A stretch of DNA of 64,000 bases from Ectobius pallidus (taxonomy: Eukaryota; Arthropoda; Insecta; Blattodea; Ectobiidae), in the NCBI GenBank assembly GCA_964059195.1, contig CAXKWD010000007.1, forward strand, positions 156,969,269-157,033,268, read 5' to 3'. Positions 58,034-64,000 of this stretch are shown one piece after another. The position numbers and the translations under genes were made by a program. The stretch's first letter is position 1, and each line of letters starts with the position of its first letter. Below the pieces are notes generated by a model. That model saw only the letters and a program-made list of their open reading frames with translations, did not search any database and was not told where the DNA came from.

Positions 58034-58433
58034 CAGGGTTCAAGATCAGTAAACTTTACAAGCCTTGAGCAGGGTTGCCATACGTACGGCTATAGTCGTA
58101 CACATACGACTATTTCATAGATTTGTACGACATACGACGCAACCATGAGTCGTATACCTATTTGTACGACTATTTTTAACATAGCGTTTTATATTTATTT
58201 AATCAATCCTCTGAGGAATTTTGAATTTTGATATATTTTCCAGCTCTTTGTTTTCTCAAGGTTTTTGTTGTAAACATGTTGCTAATAATAACAACACTGT
58301 TGCAATTACTGTTTATTTAATTTTATTGTATTTTACCAAATTTGGCACATCGGAAGATAAACACGCCTAATCATTTACAAATAAGGTGATTTATTAACAA
58401 TTACATGATATATGTAAGGTGTATAGTACCGAC

Positions 58434-58475
<42 letters not shown>

Positions 58476-58581
58476 AGTTCATTACACTGAAAAATCACAA
58501 AGTATACTACAGTTTTAACTAGCATACGACTATTTTGCAATATTGGTACGACAGTTCAACGTTTCTGATCTGGGAACCCTG
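58034..58581. mobile_element. hAT-like element with TACGACTATT motifs
   Basis: Starts CAGGGTTCAAGATCAG; the inverse of the right end is CAGGGTTCCCAGATCAG. Duplication TAAGTTAG at 58026-58033 and 58582-58589. TACGACTATTT and its inverse recur at least five times. Contains an (ATT)n tract (58436-58466). 548 bp. Confidence 0.85.
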
Positions 58582-58866
58582 TAAGTTAGGTACTCAACTC
58601 AAAGAGACTGTTAACGTAACTTTTCCACTCATACGTCGCATGTTTGATATTGACCAATAACGTTTAGCAATCCCTCGGATATAGACCAATCGCGATCGTT
58701 TATCTTGTAAAATGCTTGCTATTAATATGAAGAAGGGATTTTATTTGATAAAATCGTTAGCTCGTTACTGGAAACTTAAGCATCAATATGCCATGATTAA
58801 TACCCCACATGTTGCCATTAAGAACCACAAAAATAGGTTATTTTATACAACATAGGCCTAACTTGT

Positions 58867-59385
58867 TTGTTGGCTAAAATGTCTATGTTAGGTATTAATA
58901 CGATGTTTTTGAAGCTGATAGCTTCTTACTTAAAAGACCGTAAACAATATGTTGTTTTTAATCATTGTCCTTCCTTTGTTTATGATGTAAATTCTGGTGT
59001 ACCACAGGGCTCTAATTTAGGGCCACTTCTTTTCCTAATCTTTATAAATGATTTACCAGATATTGTTAAAAATTCTAAATGCTTATTGTTTGCAGATGAC
59101 TTAAAAATATATAAAGAGATACGTTTATTATCAGATGAATTGGAATTACAATTAACAATAGACAAGCTTTTTGAATGGAGTATCCAAAACAATTTGGCGT
59201 TTAATGTTAGAAAATGCTATTTCATGAGTTTTCACAGATTTTCACTTCACCCGATTATTCAATACAGTATGAATTCGGAAACGTTAACAAGAATATTTAC
59301 CATTAAAGATTTAGGAATAATTATTACGCATAATTTAAATTTTAGAAAGCATATTGATAAAATAATAGATGAAGCTTATGGACAG
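58867..59385 (+). pseudogene. LINE reverse transcriptase fragment, interrupted
   Basis: From KMSMLGINT to HIDKIIDEAYGQ the frame reads a non-LTR reverse transcriptase palm/thumb: SGVPQGSNLGPLLFLIFIND, LLFADDLKIY (FADD catalytic pair), WSIQNNLAFNVRKC and a KDLGI block. The start codon reported at 58867 is TTG and homology begins abruptly, so the copy is 5'-truncated. At 59386 the frame is cut by the repeat that starts TGTAACCCCGCC; the remaining 58 codons of the open frame belong to that repeat. Jockey/CR1-type by style. Confidence 0.8.
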
Positions 59386-59760
59386 TGTAACCCCGCCCTA
59401 AGGGATGAAAAGTGTGGAAGGAAGCTTGGGAAACCAACCCCAGGGAAGTTAGCCTATTCCCTGAAAACGGGCCCACCCATAGGTCTAGTAGGACATCCCG
59501 GAGGGGGCACAAAACAGAATGTAAAAGTTCCTGATTCAAAAACAATAACAGATAATATATAATTTGGAACCAGATGTTTACAAGACAAAGGAAAATACAA
59601 AATTAGTATAGCCTGAAATAAAAAAAACAATAATAATTCACAGCACTGTTTACATTCACTCTTTGGGCAAATAATTTGATAGAGTGTTTTCATCATTACT
59701 TGAGACATTCAAACTGACAAATTGGAATTTACTGTAATGTAATTATACTGAATACATCGA
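59386..59760. repeat. Direct repeat copy 1 (possible 5' LTR)
   Basis: Starts TGTAACCCCGCCC exactly where a LINE frame is broken. The 375 bp to 59760 match 63626-64000 with one difference seen (59417). The true repeat may be longer, because the second copy runs off the window. TG start, an AATAAA-like motif near 59618 and a 4,240-bp offset suggest LTRs. Confidence 0.6.
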
Positions 59761-62700
59761 AATTACAAAATGAAAAAGTAACCAAACATAATAATCAATT
59801 TCACTATTACCAACACTCGGAAGAAGGGGACTTTACAATAGAACAAGGGAGGGGTTTACTCAGTAAAATGACACAAGGGACGATGGCTTTATTTCATAAA
59901 GGCCAGAATCGAAACAAACCGGGGAAAATATAATGTAGGCCTACAAAACAATCTTTAACAAGGGGCAAAATTTAGTAAAAGGCGGGAAACATTACTGCCA
60001 TCGGGATGCCTTTTAAAATCCCGATGGACAGGAGAAACGGGCATGGCACAAAGACTAAATACAGACCAAAATAATAGAAGAAACACGAAACTAAAAATGA
60101 CTTACCAGACCGCGACACATCAGGTTTGCAAGCAGGCACGGGGAGAAGGGAAAGAAACAGACGCCATCATTATAGCTTGATGACGCCGACTACTTAGGCT
60201 ATTACTAAGAAACCCCCCCAGCAACTCAAATAAACAGAAAACCCTTTAAATATTACTAGCCAAGCAAAAGGAGACAGAACACATGGTTTCTACGAAGATT
60301 CTACCAAAAATACACTACCAAATCAATCAGAGAAACTACCAGCTACCAAGCGCAGAAAGAGGGGAAGGGAATTCTACCGTTACATAATTACTAAGTTAAA
60401 ACACAAGAAAGTTAAACTAAAAACCTGTTGCAAACCTGAAGGATACACTGGGACTACATTATCCCACGAACGAAAGCACAAATACCGAAGAAATTACTTA
60501 TAAACAAACTAACGAAATGCAACTACGAAAACAACGTCAATGCCGAAATAAACCATGCCCATAACTGAAGCCAGAAAAGACAAACACTCGCTAAGAGGCT
60601 GTACCAAAGGATGAGGGGAGAGGCCAGCGGACCTACGCCCGCGAAAGCATATACAAAAGAGAAGGTCGCGCCATCCAGCGACCAAACTTAAAAACATGTA
60701 CCATTACGCGCGAAAAATAAATACAAATCAAAATAATGGTACAATCACCACCCCCTAAACTAAAAACCAAGGGTTTTAAATTTGAAGTAACACTTAAATA
60801 GAATGAGGGAAGAAGAGACTTTAACCAAAATACACATTGATCCTGGTGAAATAAAAAAAAATTAATGCAGATTACAAATAAAAGAACAGTCTGGAAAGAA
60901 AATGGGATAGCACAATGCACACGAGTTCAGAAATCGAAGACATTGTTCAATTAGATGCTCTGAAATATTTCTTGACACTTCTCCATTACTTGTTTCACAT
61001 GACAGCTAATACCAGCTACAACTGGACAGGCAGGGCAATGCTGGGATTGGACTAATCCCTTAAAATCCAAAACCAGCCAACTTACTGTCTCTAGCCAGGA
61101 GACTGAATATTGACTGCGTAGTCACAATTACTTAGAAGAGGAGGGGAGGGTCACAGTAATAATAGGCGGTGTCATACCTTGATTTGGTAGGCATCGCGTC
61201 CGGTCCCGCCTACCATATTGGTTGCACACTCACATTCACTGGTGACCATCCTCACTAAACCAGTCTGCAGCGACTCATGGTGAAATTTGACTGTTGGCTG
61301 ACATTGCAGACGAGGATCTTCAAGATGATATTTTTCAGCTGAAAGACTGCGTCAGCTCAACCAGCACAGGAGGTAGTTATCTGGGTAACCCATTTCTTGA
61401 TGGCGTGTGACTTATAGTTGTTTGTGAGTAAGTCCCCATCTCCATTTCAGAGCCGAGACATTGAGAGTAGCATGTGCATCACCATTTCCACCAGAAGAAC
61501 AGGAGTTTACACTGAAACATTCCAATATCAAGCGGCAGAAAAAATATTCAAACAGGAAAGTCCCCCGTCGGGTCATACATAGTTACAGGTTCAAAATTAG
61601 AGCATTTTACAAGGACAGTTACTTTAAAATTGAAATTTAACTTCAACTTTCTGCAGTACTAAATGTTTACTTAAAGGAGAAATTAAATTAAAGGTCTTCC
61701 CTCAATCTATAAAACTGAAGAATACAAAAATTTTTGACATAGTATTAATATTACAAAATTACCTTAGTTTTATACCAATTTTAGTTATGTAGAAATTAAT
61801 AACTCAAGTTTTAAAGTCCCAGACAAACTCTTACTACATTTATCTTCATTGAAGTTAAAAAAAAATTTCATTATCTTACTACTAGAAAAGATTTAATGTG
61901 GGACCTCAGACTTCAAAGTGGCTGCAAAACAGATATAAAATTAAACATCAAAACACATAAATTACAGTTGGCTCAAATCTATTACCCCAAGCAGTTCAGT
62001 GGATCAAAAACTGACGAGCTACAACAAATTGCTGGACTTATCCTTTACTATATGAATTCTGAATACTACTGCTAGGTGAGCTAGCTAGTACTTGAACAGA
62101 AAATCTGACAAGATTAATTAAACTTAAACATGCCTGAATTACTACCTCAACATTTTGTCTACTTCTGTCAACATAACCTCTATTCACATACACAATGGAA
62201 CGCAGTCGTCAGGTGGCTATAGTACAATCTGCTCAAGTCGCTCCCACTGAAAAGAAATGAACCCTTCCCTTTGGCTACACCAACCCATAGTACATCCAAC
62301 TTGGATGCACCAGCAAACGCCACACTTAGCCAGTACTTTGCAGAGGCCAGCAACAGCATACCCCGCTGAGCTCCTCACCTTTTCCCCAGGCTAACGGGAC
62401 TGAAAACCCCACCAAGAAAAGAGAACACATATCTATCATAGAGACAACAATGACAAACAATTACTGAGCCTAAATACACGACGCTGCACTCAAATTCCAT
62501 TACAATTCATAAATTCAGGACTTACTGCATCTATTTCATTATTTATTTTGACACTATCGGGACAGTAAACTAATCTGACCAATCGAGTGTGAAAAACCCA
62601 GCAGCGGCCGAACAACTAGGCTTCACAGGCGAACAGCAGATAATTAATTGACACTATTCTTGAAGTTAAAATTCAACAATTACAAGGTCTAGGCCTTCAA

Positions 62701-63625
62701 ATTACTATCTAACCTACACATTTATTCAGTCACATAAATCTCACAACTAACCTACCTACTGTACAAAAATTTACATCCTAACCTCACTACTATAGGCTAC
62801 TATATACAACTATATACAATAAACACAGCACAGCTTCTAGACAACCAGCAGAAGCCTTGACCCACCAGCAACAAACAACATGTCCCCTCCTGGTACCTGG
62901 AGAGTCCATGAAGCTCTCAGCTTTAAACGGCCAGGTCAAAACTCCCACCAAATAGTCACTACTCCATGATCCTGAACCTACTAACTTTCACACCTGCACA
63001 AACACATCTTTTGTTAAAGGTCAAAATCGGGAATTTTAAACACTGGTAACTTCTTGGTTATTACTAACCTCACTTCTACGAGCTTTTTCACTATCATCTG
63101 TTTAAACTAGTCACGGTTAGCAAAATAAATAAGATGGAGAAAACTCACCAAGCCAGAGTTGATCCACTGAAGCATTTACAACAATTCAAAGAACTTCTTT
63201 TATGAGTCACCCACTATCAGCTGATGTAACAAAAGGCCAAAGAATCACTGCTCTAAACATCACAACACAGGTGTCAGAATAGCTTGCAATCAGGACCCCA
63301 ACCAGCACACCCGGTCCACACATGAAATCACAGTAACAACCAGTTATACCCAATTCATAAAATTTCTTTCAGTACATAGTTTCTCTTTTTTATAAACACC
63401 ATACAAATTAAAATGAATGCTGGAAAAAATGATTAAATTATATTATTAGCTTGAAATAAACGGTGTTTAAATACTTCTAGTGCCTGAAATACAATCTTTC
63501 ATTAGTACAAAAATTAGGCCTAGGCTATCAGTAGATTGAACCAAGAACCTTTACAAACTGAAATATTAATTAAGTTAATAGACAAAAGGAAAATGTGGAC
63601 GATAACCGCGCTCTGCATTAACAAT
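59761..63625. other. Possible element interior; no coding frame found
   Basis: Nearly 3.9 kb with C/A-rich bias on the plus strand and no long frame on either strand. I find no gag, protease, RT or integrase motifs, no clear primer-binding site, and no polypurine tract just before 63626. If the flanking repeats are LTRs, this is a non-autonomous element. Confidence 0.4.
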
Positions 63626-64000
63626 TGTAACCCCGCCCTAAGGGATGAAAAGTGTGAAAGGAAGCTTGGGAAACCAACCCCAGGGAAGTTAGCCTATTCC
63701 CTGAAAACGGGCCCACCCATAGGTCTAGTAGGACATCCCGGAGGGGGCACAAAACAGAATGTAAAAGTTCCTGATTCAAAAACAATAACAGATAATATAT
63801 AATTTGGAACCAGATGTTTACAAGACAAAGGAAAATACAAAATTAGTATAGCCTGAAATAAAAAAAACAATAATAATTCACAGCACTGTTTACATTCACT
63901 CTTTGGGCAAATAATTTGATAGAGTGTTTTCATCATTACTTGAGACATTCAAACTGACAAATTGGAATTTACTGTAATGTAATTATACTGAATACATCGA
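63626..64000. repeat. Direct repeat copy 2 (cut by window end)
   Basis: 374 of 375 bases match copy 1. The preceding sequence differs completely, so 63626 is a true boundary. Confidence 0.7.

Noticed and set aside
1..64000. CRISPR array or prokaryotic operons
   Set aside because: Tandem arrays here lack spacer structure, and all recognised genes and repeats are eukaryotic.

Overview
The window looks like an intron-scale or intergenic stretch of a large arthropod genome, most likely an insect. It is AT-rich, has almost no host coding sequence, and carries layered insect-type transposons and tRNA-derived SINEs. My impression is a cockroach or termite, but that rests on recalled repeat styles and is low confidence. 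Bacterial or viral origin is excluded by intronic structure, SINEs, Helitrons, Penelope-like elements and non-LTR elements with poly(A) tails.

Host-type sequence is limited to two places. An intronless copy of UFD1, the ERAD adaptor, lies at 38.44-39.23 kb; its reading frame is open but its N terminus is broken. A short orphan exon with textbook splice sites lies at 25.14-25.23 kb.

Mobile DNA fills most of the rest. Region by region: 0-9.2 kb holds a hAT-type MITE, nested Helitrons, two Helentron-like (HINE) families and a TA-flanked MITE. 9.8-14.9 kb holds a Helitron, then two diverged copies of one host segment (P1, P2) that act as empty sites for each other's insertions. 15.5-25.1 kb holds two LINE tails, four hAT-like elements, HINE copies and SINEs. 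25.7-27.2 kb is a palindrome with a hammerhead ribozyme in each arm, split by a HINE. 28.0-29.7 kb is a young 5'-truncated LINE with an intact RNase H frame. 30-37.9 kb holds HINE, hAT, LINE and Helitron pieces and a 1.29 kb element with TAGGG termini. 42.9-44.1 kb is another full-length HINE. 45.1-48.8 kb is a head-to-head Penelope-like pair (1,759-bp arms) inside one 12-bp target duplication. 49-58.6 kb holds SINE, Helitron, foldback and hAT elements. 58.9-64 kb holds a LINE reverse transcriptase fragment broken by an element that starts with a direct repeat recurring 4,240 bp later, possibly a pair of LTRs.

Three observations stand out. First, the palindrome TAGGCCTA is strongly over-represented, and in four places a copy of a repeat carries GGCCTA inserted at a TA where sister copies have only TA. 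This is what excision footprints of a TA-targeting transposon with GG...CC ends would look like, and such an element is present at 36.6-37.9 kb. Second, hammerhead ribozyme cores occur at five sites linked to Penelope-like sequence. Third, the HINE-A family pairs an A/T hexamer target, subterminal inverted repeats, a terminal hairpin and an internal array of about 150-bp units.
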